Shown: positions 9,847-18,595 of the stretch, one piece after another
Layout of the letters: each line of letters starts with the position of its first letter
How positions within the stretch are numbered: the first letter of the stretch is position 1
Source of the DNA: Pollutimonas sp963712655
GTDB taxonomy: Bacteria; Pseudomonadota; Gammaproteobacteria; Burkholderiales; Burkholderiaceae_B
Direction: 5' to 3'
Length of the DNA stretch: 64,000 nt
Assembly (NCBI GenBank): GCA_963712655.1
Contig: CAVQIT010000007.1
Span: 186,001 to 250,000 of the forward strand
Position numbers and translations under genes: made by a program
The notes under the pieces: model-generated
The model's input: the letters and a program-made list of their open reading frames with translations, nothing else
What the model was told of the DNA's origin: nothing
Databases searched by the model: none

Positions 9847-10773
9847 CTAGGTGATCTGGCGGGCGCCCCGCTCTGATCCGGCAAACGATTCGTTTAAAAA
9901 ATCAACGAACACTCTTACACGCCTGGCTAACTTATGCCGTTGAGGATAAACAGCATAGATATCCGCCTCGGGTGTGCGATAGTTTTTCAAGACCTGTTTC
10001 AAGCATCCGCTTTTTAGGTGTTTTGCAATGTCCCATTCGGCTCGCATAATAATTCCTAGCCCATCCAGTGCCCATTGAACAGCGATATCTCCGTCGTTTG
10101 TCGTGAGCGGACCATTGATCTTGACCGTTTCGGTTCCTTGCGCCGACTCGAGACGCCAAAGCCCATACGCATCGTCGCCATGACGGATGGTGATGCAGCT
10201 GTGTCGGATGAGTTCTCTGGCGGTTTTTGGCGATCCATAGGTATCCAGGTAAGCCGGAGAGGCACAAAGAAGCCGTTGATTATTCGCGATTTTTTTGGCT
10301 ATCACGCGTGTATCCGGCGGTTCGCCGAACCTGATGCAAACATCATGGGAATTATCCGAAATAGGAGGCGGATTGACAGTTAGCTGCAATTCAACCTGCA
10401 CCTTCGGGAAATACTTATGAAATTTCGAGATAACGGGGGCCACGTGACTTCGCCCAAAGCCGAGGGTTGCATTCACCCTTAAAAGCCCCTGGGGTTCGGA
10501 CATCGACTTACTCAAATGCTGTTCGAAGTCCTCTATTTCGGTAAGTATTCGCCGCGCTTGCTGAAGATATTCCTCGCCTTCAGCCGTAAGACTGATTCTT
10601 CTTGTCGTTCGCGTCAGCAACTGAACGCCCAGCCGTTCCTCTAAGAGATTGAGTCGCCTGGTTATAGCTGGTGGCGTGACGCCCAGCTCCCGAGCCACGG
10701 CGGAGAGGCTGCCGAGGCTGATAATAAGGCTAAAAAAAGCCATCTCGGCGGAAGCGTTGGTCAGCTCTTTCAT
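9847..10773 (-). CDS. LysR-family transcriptional regulator (CrgA-like subgroup)
   Basis: A 308-residue LTTR with an N-terminal winged helix (GSLSAVARELGVTPPAITRRLNLLEERLGVQLLTRTTRRI, about residues 20-60) and a C-terminal effector domain of the substrate-binding fold. It is divergent from the Bug/dehydratase pair starting at 10887, with a 114-bp spacer. This is the classic arrangement for a regulator of the adjacent catabolic genes, with the effector probably the substrate or an intermediate. ATG 10773 is preferred over a TTG four codons upstream. Base composition is lower in GC than the RND genes to the left and resembles the genes it faces. Confidence 0.92.
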   Translation of the reverse strand: MKELTNASAEMAFFSLIISLGSLSAVARELGVTPPAITRRLNLLEERLGVQLLTRTTRRISLTAEGEEYLQQARRILTEIEDFEQHLSKSMSEPQGLLRVNATLGFGRSHVAPVISKFHKYFPKVQVELQLTVNPPPISDNSHDVCIRFGEPPDTRVIAKKIANNQRLLCASPAYLDTYGSPKTARELIRHSCITIRHGDDAYGLWRLESAQGTETVKINGPLTTNDGDIAVQWALDGLGIIMRAEWDIAKHLKSGCLKQVLKNYRTPEADIYAVYPQRHKLARRVRVFVDFLNESFAGSERGARQIT

Positions 10774-10886
10774 TATTAATCTCAAGTGAAAAGTAAAGTC
10801 AGTTTTGAGCTATTTTAAAACCAGTAAATCATTGTTTAATTTCCGGTCCCTGGCTTCGTTCCAGCAGGGCATTTTTCGGAGACGAC

Positions 10887-11855
10887 ATGAACAATTTATT
10901 AAAAATACTATTCTTGGGTCTATCCTTGGTCTCAACTTTCGCTCATGCCCAAAGTGATTACCCATCACGGGCGATAACGGTTGTAGTGCCTTATTCGCCG
11001 GGAGGAACTACTGACATCATTGCCAGACTTGCATCTCAATATTTGACAGGCTTAACTGGTAAATCGTTTGTGGTTGAAAACAAGGGTGGCGCAAGCGGAA
11101 CGATTGCAATGGGGTATGTTGCATCGGCGGCGCCTAACGGATATACCTTGTTATCCAACGAAATGACACAAACGATTGTTCCGAGCTTATTCCCAAAGCT
11201 CGCCTTCAATCCCACCAAGGACCTTACCGCGATTGCCATATTTGCAGAGGCTCCGTATGTTCTTGCAATCAGTTCAAAGCTGCCTGTAAATAATCTGCAA
11301 GAGTTCATCGCATACGCAAAGGCCAATCCCGGAAAAATAAACTTCGCATCGGGCGGTGTCGGCAGCGGTCCGCATATGGCGGGCGAGTTGTTGAAATCGG
11401 TCGCGGGTATTGAGATGACCCATATTCCTTACAAGGGATCGGGTCCGGCACTTAACGACTTGCTAAGCGGACAAGTTGAGGTTTTGATTACAGCCGCCCC
11501 GACTGTCGCACAACACCTGGGGTCTGGAAAGATCAAGGCGTTGGCCGTCGCCCACGCAAAAAGGGTATCGCCATTACCTAATGTCCCTACGGCTGCCGAA
11601 GCCGGTCTTCCTGCATTCATAGTTGCCAATTGGTTCGGATTAGCTGCCCCCAAAGGAACTCCTGAAACCATAATCAACACGCTTTATGGAGAAGTCGTTA
11701 AAGCTTTGGAGAAGCAGGAATTTCGAGACAAGCTTGTTGCCGCAGGCGCTGAACCCGTGGATGTTTCCCCATCGCAAGCTAATAAATTCATCCAAACGGA
11801 AACAAGCCGCTGGAGCGATTTAATAAGAAAATCCAACATCATTGGCAATAACTGA
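10887..11855 (+). CDS. Bug-family periplasmic substrate-binding protein
   Basis: A complete 322-residue Bug protein with a signal peptide (LLKILFLGLSLVSTFAHA, cleavage after AHA). YPSRAITVVVPYSPGGTTD is the first-strand motif, followed by VENKGGASGTIAMGYVA, GGVGSGPHMAGELLK and IPYKGSGPALNDLLSGQVE. It sits 55 bp before a sugar-acid dehydratase-like enolase-superfamily gene on the same strand. A sugar acid or related hydroxy acid is therefore a reasonable guess for its ligand, but only from context. The gene is visibly AT-richer than the core genes of the window, as is its neighbour, suggesting a shared and possibly acquired origin. Confidence 0.95.
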   Translation: MNNLLKILFLGLSLVSTFAHAQSDYPSRAITVVVPYSPGGTTDIIARLASQYLTGLTGKSFVVENKGGASGTIAMGYVASAAPNGYTLLSNEMTQTIVPSLFPKLAFNPTKDLTAIAIFAEAPYVLAISSKLPVNNLQEFIAYAKANPGKINFASGGVGSGPHMAGELLKSVAGIEMTHIPYKGSGPALNDLLSGQVEVLITAAPTVAQHLGSGKIKALAVAHAKRVSPLPNVPTAAEAGLPAFIVANWFGLAAPKGTPETIINTLYGEVVKALEKQEFRDKLVAAGAEPVDVSPSQANKFIQTETSRWSDLIRKSNIIGNN

Positions 11856-11910
11856 GCTAGTGATATTGATTGCCGCAAACATATTCATACATACCAAGTA
11901 CAGAGCACAA

Positions 11911-13074
11911 ATGAAAATTACTAAAGTCGAACCATTGCATATCGGCCAATTCATGTTTGCCCGCGTGACAACTGACGAAGGAATCGTTGGTTTCGGCGAA
12001 GCCGGAACATGGGGGCATATTGAGGCAGCAGGCGCATGTATTAAGCGATTTGCCGAATACCTGGAAGGCAAAGATCCGTTTCCTATCGAGCACCATTGGA
12101 ATGTGATGCATCGATTTAGCTACTTTCAGGGATTAGCGGAGAACGCCGCCATTTCAGCGATTGACATGGCCCTTTGGGACATCAAAGGCAAGGCTCTGGA
12201 AGTTCCCATTTATGAATTGCTGGGTGGCGCTGCCAGAACAAAAGCCCGAATCTACGGCCACATTTACGAAAATACAATCGAAAAGATACTCGTTGAATGC
12301 GAGGCCAAAATGAATGCCGGATTTACCGCCTTTGGGCATCTAAATCCGTTTCTGGATGAGGGTCATGACAATGTTTACTTCAAGACACACATCAAGAAGA
12401 TGCGCGATGCAATCGAAAATACTCAGCGTATGCGGGAGGTCGTTGGTGACCGGGTTGATCTGTTGATTGAACTCCACAGACGTCTTACTCCCGCGGAGGC
12501 TATCGTGTTTGCGCGCGGCATTGAAGATACTCATCCCATGTTCATCGAAGATCCTATCCGTCCGGAAAGCCAGGACGCCATGGCTCGTGTTGCGGAAAAA
12601 ATCCACATACCAATCGCAACAGGCGAGCGTTTCGCCACTATTTACGATTTCCAGGCGCTGATGGCGCGAGGCGGCGTTGAGTACGCTCGAGTGGACCTGT
12701 GTTTGTGCGGTGGTATTACCGGCGCAAAAAAGGTTGCGGCCATCGCCGAATCCCACCAGGTGCAGATAGTCCCGCATAATCCCTTATCGCCGATAGGCTT
12801 GGCCGCTTGTTTGCAACTGGCGGCGGCCATACCTAACTTTGCAATCCAGGAGTATGCAACCGGATTTGAAGCTGGCACGTTCGAATCGCGCCCAGAGCAT
12901 CTGGGAAGCAATATTGTCGATAATGTGCCATTGCCTAAGAATGGTTTCGTCGATATTCCCACTGGCTACGGGCTTGGCATGAATCTGTTGCCAGATGCAC
13001 AGAAGATCAGGCCACCGCTATCCAAACCTATTTCGATGCGTCCGCACTTCGATGGATTTATCGTTGACCAGTGA
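11911..13074 (+). CDS. Enolase-superfamily dehydratase (mandelate racemase / galactonate dehydratase group)
   Basis: A 387-residue protein with the MLE/MR N-terminal capping domain (MKITKVEPLHIGQFMFARVTTDEGIVGFGEAG) and a C-terminal barrel. The barrel metal ligands appear as Glu in LLIELHRR, Glu in FIEDP and Glu in ATGER; VPHNPLSPIGLAACLQLAAA supplies the His/acid side typical of D-galactonate-type sugar-acid dehydratases. The first ligand is Glu rather than the more usual Asp of the DFH motif. Expected reaction: syn/anti dehydration of a sugar acid to a 2-keto-3-deoxy acid. ATG 11911 is chosen over the earlier in-frame start at 11842, which would overlap the Bug gene and adds non-homologous residues. 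Confidence 0.88.
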   Translation: MKITKVEPLHIGQFMFARVTTDEGIVGFGEAGTWGHIEAAGACIKRFAEYLEGKDPFPIEHHWNVMHRFSYFQGLAENAAISAIDMALWDIKGKALEVPIYELLGGAARTKARIYGHIYENTIEKILVECEAKMNAGFTAFGHLNPFLDEGHDNVYFKTHIKKMRDAIENTQRMREVVGDRVDLLIELHRRLTPAEAIVFARGIEDTHPMFIEDPIRPESQDAMARVAEKIHIPIATGERFATIYDFQALMARGGVEYARVDLCLCGGITGAKKVAAIAESHQVQIVPHNPLSPIGLAACLQLAAAIPNFAIQEYATGFEAGTFESRPEHLGSNIVDNVPLPKNGFVDIPTGYGLGMNLLPDAQKIRPPLSKPISMRPHFDGFIVDQ

Positions 13075-13136
13075 TTCGAATTGTTCCGGGCCAATCGTCC
13101 CGGAGTCTTGGCTGCTCGCGTGGGCGGGCAGTCATT

Positions 13137-13318
13137 TCACCAAACAGGTTTGCGCTTTTCCACGAAAACGTCAATGCCCTCTTTGGCTGCGTCTGCTGCT
13201 GCAACATTACAGAAGCTGTCCGCAGTCGCGGCAACTGCCTGGCGACAGTCATTGTCATTGGCCAGCATAAATGCAGACCGTCCGATACGGACAACTTCAG
13301 CTGATTTTCCACGATTGA
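13137..13318 (-). pseudogene. C-terminal remnant of an enoyl-CoA hydratase/isomerase
   Basis: The minus-strand frame ends with EGIDVFVEKRKPVW and a TGA at 13137, which is the typical end of crotonase-family proteins (EG..AFLEKRKPVW). The preceding residues, RIGRSAFMLANDNDCRQAVA, also fit the family's last helices. Only about 60 residues survive; the CoA-binding and catalytic parts are absent. The fragment runs directly into a degraded HtrA 3' end on the same strand, so the interval between the dehydratase gene and the next Bug gene is a small graveyard of broken genes. Confidence 0.6.
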
Positions 13319-13470
13319 TCAATTGAGCAGCACATAGATCTGCTGTTTTTTTGGCTGAAGGTCAATAGCAATTGCTGGGCCGGGCGAATGTTTTCAGAAG
13401 AGTACTTACATTGTTGGTGCGGCTGACTGGCGCATGATTGATGCATAGCGGAAGGCCGTCTTGTCGCAAT
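13319..13470 (-). pseudogene. Degraded copy of the 3' end of the HtrA/DegQ protease gene
   Basis: From TCAATTGAGCAGCA onward this stretch aligns almost without gaps to 23079-23230, the 3' end of the protease gene, with runs such as GGCTGAAGGTCAATAGCA and GCATGATTGATGC identical. Translated, PAQQLLLTFSQKN corresponds to PGQQLLLTFSRKN of the protease. Divergence of roughly a quarter of positions and a changed C-terminus show it is old and not functional. It contains only part of the second PDZ domain. Confidence 0.7.
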
Positions 13471-13577
13471 TCCGTCATCATGATATGACTTTATGTCATG
13501 GAGTGATACGTAATCGGAAGTAGCCAAATAGCGCACTCCGACTGATGATGCTACCAACTTAAATTTGGGAGCCTCAG

Positions 13578-14558
13578 ATGCCGCAAAACCTCAAGATGAT
13601 GCTTCGGCTAGCCGCCGGCGTTACCTTTTCATGTATGGCAGCGTTTGCACAGGCGCAAACATATCCTGCCCGTCCGGTGACGGTTATCGTGCCGTTTGCC
13701 CCAGGCGGCAACCTGGATGTAATTACGCGTGTGGTTACCACTGAAATGGCCAAGACCTTGGGCCAGTCCTTTGTCATTGAAAATCGTCCTGGCGCGGGCG
13801 GACTGCTGGGGTTGGGGCGGGCTGCAAAGGCCGCGCCGGATGGGTACACCCTGGCGGTGACAGCCAGCGGCGGTTTTGCCTATACTCCGCGAATGCTGAA
13901 TAGCAATGCTTTTTTAGCGGCGGACTTTGCGCCAGTGGGCATGATAGGCATTACACCCATGGTTTTCGAAGTGCCGGCCAGCAGTCGGTTCAAGACATTC
14001 CAGGACTTTGCGGCTTATGCAAAGCACAATCCCGAGGGTATTTCAGTTGGCCACGCCGGCAACGGCACCACCAATCACATTGCCATACTTCTTCTGCAGC
14101 AAGCATTGGGTGTCAAATTCACGATAGTTCCCTACAGCGGCTCTGCTCCAGCGCTTAATGATCTGCTCGGCAAACAGATCGATGCCATCGTCGACCAAAT
14201 TCCTAGTTCGCTCCAGCATCTTCGGGCGAATACGCTTCGGGCGCTGGCCGTGACCAGCCGGGAGCGAGCGGTTGATCTGCCCAGCGTTCCAACGCTTCAG
14301 CAAGAGAAAGTGGAAAATTTCGATGTCGTGACGGCATCCGGTCTGTTGGCGCCTGCCGGCGTGGCACCCGAGGTTATGCAAACGTTGAGCAAGGCCCTGA
14401 ACGATGCGTTGAAAACTCCGGCGGTTCGCGATCGCTTGAATAGTCTGGGTACGGAGACAAGACCCACTACGCCCCAGGAGTTTGAAACATTCCTGAAAGG
14501 TGAAGTAAGAAAGGCGGACGAGCTTGCCAGCCAAGGCTTACTGAAAAACGCCCAATAA
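13578..14558 (+). CDS. Bug-family periplasmic substrate-binding protein
   Basis: 326 residues: signal peptide (AAGVTFSCMAAFAQA), YPARPVTVIVPFAPGGNLD strand motif, VIENRPGAGGLLGLGRAAK, GHAGNGTTNHIAILLLQQ and VPYSGSAPALNDLLGKQID. A GGGAG Shine-Dalgarno precedes ATG 13578. It is 9 bp upstream of a COG3618 amidohydrolase and in line with a class II aldolase, so the three probably form one operon. The amidohydrolase type suggests a cyclic or aromatic-derived carboxylate as the ligand; this is inference. It is clearly GC-richer than the Bug gene at 10887 and only distantly similar to it, so it is not a local duplication. Confidence 0.95.
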   Translation: MPQNLKMMLRLAAGVTFSCMAAFAQAQTYPARPVTVIVPFAPGGNLDVITRVVTTEMAKTLGQSFVIENRPGAGGLLGLGRAAKAAPDGYTLAVTASGGFAYTPRMLNSNAFLAADFAPVGMIGITPMVFEVPASSRFKTFQDFAAYAKHNPEGISVGHAGNGTTNHIAILLLQQALGVKFTIVPYSGSAPALNDLLGKQIDAIVDQIPSSLQHLRANTLRALAVTSRERAVDLPSVPTLQQEKVENFDVVTASGLLAPAGVAPEVMQTLSKALNDALKTPAVRDRLNSLGTETRPTTPQEFETFLKGEVRKADELASQGLLKNAQ

Positions 14559-14567
14559 GATATCGCT

Positions 14568-15455
14568 ATGACGAATTTCAATACAATGGGCAAATTGCCT
14601 GTCGTATCCGCGCCGGGTTTCGTGGTGCCTGAAAATGCCTGTGATTGCCATTGCCATGTATTTGGCCCATACGCCGAGTACCCGCTGGCGGCGGAGCATA
14701 CGTATCAGCCCCCCGAGGCAACGGCCCAGTCCTATTTGTCCGTGCTGGATACCCTTGGGTTCCAGCGAGCGGTGCTGGTTCAGGCGTCCGTCCATGGGCT
14801 GGATAATCGCGCCATGCTGCATGCGCTGGATATAGGAGGCGATAGGCTGCGCGGGGTGGCGGTGGTGGATGCGAAGACGACCGCACAGCAACTACAGCAG
14901 CTATATGATCGTGGTGTAAGAGGGCTGCGGTTCTCGCGACTGCTGGATGCCAGTGGAGCGCCGCGCTACAAAAACACGGTTGATATTTCCGATATAGAGC
15001 CTTTGCTTCCCGCAATGAAAAGCATAGGCATGCATGTGCAATTGTGGATCGAGATCGAACAGTTGCCATCGCTTGCTCCCTTGATCCGTTTTGCAGGTAT
15101 TCCTTTTGTCATTGACCATCTCGGTCGTTTCGATCCTGAACAGGGCGTGGGCAGCCGGTCATTTCGGATCATGTGCGACTTGCTGAAAGAAGGGTGCCTT
15201 TGGGTCAAGGCGACGCCATACCGCTCTTCCCGCCGCTATCCTGATTACGAGGACATGCGCCCGTATCATGAGAAACTGTTGCATACCAATCCTGATCGCC
15301 TGATTTGGGGAAGCGATTGGCCTCATATCAATATGGTCTCGGATATTCCGGATGCAGGGCATCTCGTGGACTTGCTCGGTCATTGGACCGCGGATCAGGC
15401 CCTGCTGGAAAAAATTCTTGTCTCCAATCCCGCGGCCCTATATGGGTTTAGATGA
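14568..15455 (+). CDS. COG3618 metal-dependent amidohydrolase (2-pyrone-4,6-dicarboxylate lactonase-like)
   Basis: A 295-residue TIM-barrel hydrolase. The N-terminal metal motif is CDCHCHVFGP, the middle carries the family signature DRGVRGLRFSRLLD, and the C-terminus has LIWGSDWPHIN, where the Asp is the catalytic metal ligand of this group. The closest recognised architecture is that of PDC hydrolase (LigI) and related lactonases, which open cyclic esters of dicarboxylates. The neighbours (Bug binder 9 bp upstream, class II aldolase 25 bp downstream) suggest an uptake, ring-opening, aldol-cleavage sequence. The exact substrate cannot be assigned from sequence. Confidence 0.88.
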   Translation: MTNFNTMGKLPVVSAPGFVVPENACDCHCHVFGPYAEYPLAAEHTYQPPEATAQSYLSVLDTLGFQRAVLVQASVHGLDNRAMLHALDIGGDRLRGVAVVDAKTTAQQLQQLYDRGVRGLRFSRLLDASGAPRYKNTVDISDIEPLLPAMKSIGMHVQLWIEIEQLPSLAPLIRFAGIPFVIDHLGRFDPEQGVGSRSFRIMCDLLKEGCLWVKATPYRSSRRYPDYEDMRPYHEKLLHTNPDRLIWGSDWPHINMVSDIPDAGHLVDLLGHWTADQALLEKILVSNPAALYGFR

Positions 15456-15480
15456 ACGGCCTCATATAAAGGAACTTGCC

Positions 15481-16260
15481 ATGCCCGTCCAATCGATAAT
15501 TCAACTACCTTCCATTAAAGACCAGGTTTCGCCCATCGAGTGGCAGACCCGGGTTGACCTGGCCGCTTGCTACCGTCTGGTCTACATGGTGGGCATGTCC
15601 GATATGATCAATAGCCACATCAGTGCGCGTATTCCGGATACCGAGCATTTTCTGATCAATCCTTATGGTTGGCTGTTCGATGAAGTCACCGCCTCCAGCT
15701 TGGTCAAGGTTGATCTTGACGGCAACATTGTCGGACTTGCATCGGAAGATATCGGTATCAATCCTGCCGGCTTTGTGGTGCATAGTGCGGTGCATGCCGC
15801 TCGGCCGGAAGTGGGTTGTGTGATCCATACGCATACTCGCGCGGGTTGTGCTGTAGCGGCGCTGAAATGTGGCTTGCTTCCGATCAGCCAGAAAGCGATG
15901 CGGTTTTACGGGCGCATAAGTTATCACCCCTATGAAAGCGTCGTTGTGAATCTGGATGAACGCCAGCGCCTGGCAGCGCACCTGGGTGAAAACGAAGCGA
16001 TGATATTGCGCAACCACGGTTTGCTGACGGCGAATCGTACGATTCAAGAGGGCTTCAATACGCATCTGGCGCTCAATCGCGCATGCGAGTTTCAGATTGA
16101 TGCCATGTCTTGCGGCACTGAACTTGAGATTCCGTCTGACGACGTCAAGCAACTGACCGCTCATTTGTATCGCCCTGAAACGCGTCGTCCCTACGGCATC
16201 ATGGAGTGGCCGGCGTTATTGCGTTTGCTGGAACGGAACAATCCGGGCTACGACATATAA
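15481..16260 (+). CDS. Class II aldolase/adducin-family protein
   Basis: A 259-residue class II aldolase head domain: INSHISARIPD near the start, the zinc-ligand motif VIHTHTRAGCAVAALK (two His) around residue 115, and the third His in EAMILRNHGLLTANRT near residue 180. These proteins carry out retro-aldol cleavage or decarboxylation on small hydroxy or keto acids; the eukaryotic adducin heads are inactive relatives, but the His ligands here are present. ATG 15481 follows AAAGGAACTTGCC; the longer open frame from 15352 overlaps the amidohydrolase gene and adds nothing homologous. It is the last gene of the Bug-amidohydrolase-aldolase unit. Confidence 0.9.
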   Translation: MPVQSIIQLPSIKDQVSPIEWQTRVDLAACYRLVYMVGMSDMINSHISARIPDTEHFLINPYGWLFDEVTASSLVKVDLDGNIVGLASEDIGINPAGFVVHSAVHAARPEVGCVIHTHTRAGCAVAALKCGLLPISQKAMRFYGRISYHPYESVVVNLDERQRLAAHLGENEAMILRNHGLLTANRTIQEGFNTHLALNRACEFQIDAMSCGTELEIPSDDVKQLTAHLYRPETRRPYGIMEWPALLRLLERNNPGYDI

Positions 16261-16281
16261 AAAACAAGAGAGACACTGTCG

Positions 16282-16301
16282 CGTCGGGCCGCGGCCCGAC
16301 G
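16282..16301. terminator. Perfect 20-bp GC palindrome between convergent genes
   Basis: CGTCGGGCCGCGGCCCGACG is its own reverse complement and lies 21 bp after the aldolase stop and 47 bp before the end of the convergent LysR gene. It can form a strong hairpin in transcripts from either side. There is no T-tract, so it is either a weak intrinsic terminator or an mRNA-end stabiliser. Confidence 0.5.
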
Positions 16302-16348
16302 GAGTAATGGCCGGCCGTGTTGCGCAAGCCCAGTTGCCCGGATCCGAG

Positions 16349-17254
16349 CTATGCCTGTTGGCCTGTCTGCACAAATTCCAGCAGCCAGTCGCGAAACACC
16401 TTTACTTTCCGTGATTCTCGCTGCACCTTGGGGCGCACCAGATAATGCCCCTTATTGCGTAGCACGGGCCTATTGAAAGGACGAACGACCAGGCCTGATT
16501 CCAGTTCCGTCGCCAGGAGAGCGCTTTGTCCGATGGCAACGCCCAGCCCGTCCATGGCGGCCTGCCAAGTAAGCAGCGAGGTGCTGAATATCATGCGTTC
16601 GGCATACTGTGGCCATTTGGATAGTCCCGTGCCGGATAGCCAGTCTGTCCAGTCCGTCCGCCGATAGTGCGACTCGAGCAAGCGATGTTTTAGAAGTTGC
16701 TCGGGATGGTCGGGATCAAATCCGATTTCCGCTAGATAGCCGGGCGAACAAATAGGTTCGATTTCATCAAGAAAGAGTAGGTCGGCCTGCAAGCGGGGCC
16801 AATGGTCGTTGCCAAACTGAATGGCTATATCCACCGGGTCGCGATCAAAGTCCACTTCCGGGACGGCTGTCGAGAGCTTGACTTCGATATCCGGGTGGCG
16901 CCGTTTGAATTCATGCAGGCGCGGCACAAGCCATTTCCCGGCGAATGTCGTATAAGTTCGGATCCGCAAAGCGCCTTGGGTCGATGTGTTCATGAGCTTA
17001 CCGGTGGCTGCGGAAATGGCTTCGAACGCGGGCTTGATCTGTTCAGCGTAAAGCCGGCCTTTCCGTGTAAGGGTGACGCCATGATATTCACGCGTGAACA
17101 GTTGCGCGCCAACGTAGTTTTCGAGCACGGCAATCTGCCGGCTGACGGCCGATTGTGTGACATGCAATTCAGACGCGGCAGTGGTCAGGTTGCGGGTACG
17201 TGCAACGACATCGAAGACGCGCAAGGGGTTCAGAGGCGGAAGGCTTCTACTCAT
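16349..17254 (-). CDS. LysR-family transcriptional regulator (GcvA-like)
   Basis: 301 residues with the N-terminal HTH (NLTTAASELHVTQSAVSRQIAVLENYVGAQLFTRE, residues 22-56) and an effector domain typical of GcvA-like LTTRs (PLNPLRVFDVVARTRN start; LVPRLHEFKRRHPDIEVKLSTAVPEVDF). It converges on the aldolase operon and is divergent from the DUF1445 gene across 500 bp. It could regulate either side; the divergent orientation favours DUF1445, the adjacency the aldolase operon. No binding site can be assigned with confidence. Confidence 0.92.
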   Translation of the reverse strand: MSRSLPPLNPLRVFDVVARTRNLTTAASELHVTQSAVSRQIAVLENYVGAQLFTREYHGVTLTRKGRLYAEQIKPAFEAISAATGKLMNTSTQGALRIRTYTTFAGKWLVPRLHEFKRRHPDIEVKLSTAVPEVDFDRDPVDIAIQFGNDHWPRLQADLLFLDEIEPICSPGYLAEIGFDPDHPEQLLKHRLLESHYRRTDWTDWLSGTGLSKWPQYAERMIFSTSLLTWQAAMDGLGVAIGQSALLATELESGLVVRPFNRPVLRNKGHYLVRPKVQRESRKVKVFRDWLLEFVQTGQQA

Positions 17255-17758
17255 CTAGCTCTGGGGGACGGGTGTTCAGGATTCGGCGCGGCGTAGCCGC
17301 GGCATGTGTACTTCGCTGACCGCGGCGCCGATCAGCTCGATGCATGGGAGTTTATCTAATCGACTGAAACTAACCTATAAGTACTATTATCTATGCGATG
17401 AAATTAATAGAAAACATAGTAAATATATTGTTAGTTTGTGAGTGGATAGATACATAAACAAATTGATTTTCAGTGGGCTATATGCAGCGCCGCCGGCTTC
17501 CATCCAGGAATTCCAAACATTTGTCAAAAGCAAAGTTGCTGTATGAAAGCAAGGTGCGCAAGAGCCGGGAGCCTCTGTGAATCAGCGTTTCATGCCGGGG
17601 TCCGGGCTTTCGGCCATGTCCTCGTCGATGCGTGGCCGTTGGCATCCGCATGGACAGATCGTAGAATCCATTCACAGGCACTCTACAAACTAGATTGCAG
17701 CTTGTGCGTCCGATTACGGGTATCCGCCCGGCAATACCTTTGTTAAAGGAAACCGAAC
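17255..17758. other. Gene-free 504-bp interval, partly very AT-rich
   Basis: Bases 17347-17470 are strikingly AT-rich (for example GAAATTAATAGAAAACATAG), flanked by GC-rich sequence on both sides. Short open frames on both strands show no recognisable domain. It probably holds the LysR promoter and the upstream region of the DUF1445 gene, whose start at 17759 is preceded by TTAAAGGAAACC, a plausible ribosome-binding site. Confidence 0.5.
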
Positions 17759-18595
17759 ATGAATCGTGCTGAATTAGAGTTTGCTTCCCCCGAAACTGTC
17801 AGGCAGGCTATTCGAGAGAAGCGCTGGCAGGGCGTCACCAAGCGCTTGGCGCTTGGATATCACCAAGCCAACGTCACTATTGTTCCCAAGGCCCTGGCTT
17901 TTGATTTCATGCGATTCTGCTTCAACAATCCAAAGGCTCTGCCTTTGCTGGATATTTGCGAGCCCGGCGACCCGACGCCTCGGTATGCGGCGCCAGGAGC
18001 CGACTTGCGTACCGACGTTGGCGGATACGTGATATTGCGCAATGGCAATGTTGTCGAACGGGTATCCTCTTTGCAGGATCACTGGCGGGACGATCATGTG
18101 GCATTTTTGACTGGATGCAATCTGTCGCTCGATCGCATCATGCTTGAGTCGCGCATTCCATTGCCGCATTTAATTGACGATAAGGCTTTTCCGGCGCAGT
18201 TCCGCTCTTCCATACCTTGCAAGCCGGCTGGCCCGTTTCAAGGCCCGCTGGTTGTGAGTCTTCGGCCTGTCTTCGATGATTTGATCGTTCCGCTGATCGA
18301 GTTAACGTCGCGCTTTCCCTTGAGCCATGGCGCGCCGGTGCATATCGGCGATCCCCGCAAGATCGGCATCGACGATCTGCAGCAAGTGCACTGGGGACGG
18401 CCGAACGAGATCTTGCCAGGCCAAACTCCAATGTTCTGGGCCTGCGGCATCACGGTGCAGGCGGTCGCGCTCGCCAGCAAAATTCCAGAGGTCATCGTAC
18501 ATGCTCCAGGAAATATGTTCGTCACCGATCTGTTGGTTCGAGAGCTCAGCTCAACACCCGCGACCGCATTTTCCTCTTCGGGGCAGGGCCGGTAG
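17759..18595 (+). CDS. DUF1445 putative hydro-lyase / D-glutamate cyclase-like protein
   Basis: A 278-residue member of the COG4336 family: an N-terminal LALGYHQANVTIVPKALAFDFMRFC, then DLRTDVGGYVILRNG, a central FLTGCNLSLDRIM, and near the C-terminus PGQTPMFWACGITVQAVAL and IVHAPGNMFVTDLLV. Mammalian and some bacterial relatives hydrate or cyclise D-glutamate to 5-oxo-D-proline; most bacterial members are annotated only as hydro-lyases, frequently near amidolyase or lactam-utilisation genes. It is alone here, without pxpABC subunits. The length is normal for the family (260-280) and the frame is intact. The function is plausible for lactam/amino-acid chemistry but not provable from sequence. 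Confidence 0.85.
   Translation: MNRAELEFASPETVRQAIREKRWQGVTKRLALGYHQANVTIVPKALAFDFMRFCFNNPKALPLLDICEPGDPTPRYAAPGADLRTDVGGYVILRNGNVVERVSSLQDHWRDDHVAFLTGCNLSLDRIMLESRIPLPHLIDDKAFPAQFRSSIPCKPAGPFQGPLVVSLRPVFDDLIVPLIELTSRFPLSHGAPVHIGDPRKIGIDDLQQVHWGRPNEILPGQTPMFWACGITVQAVALASKIPEVIVHAPGNMFVTDLLVRELSSTPATAFSSSGQGR

Noticed and set aside
17478..17681. Small minus-strand frame upstream of the DUF1445 gene
   Set aside because: No homology recognised, Arg/His-rich, and it overlaps the presumed promoter region.
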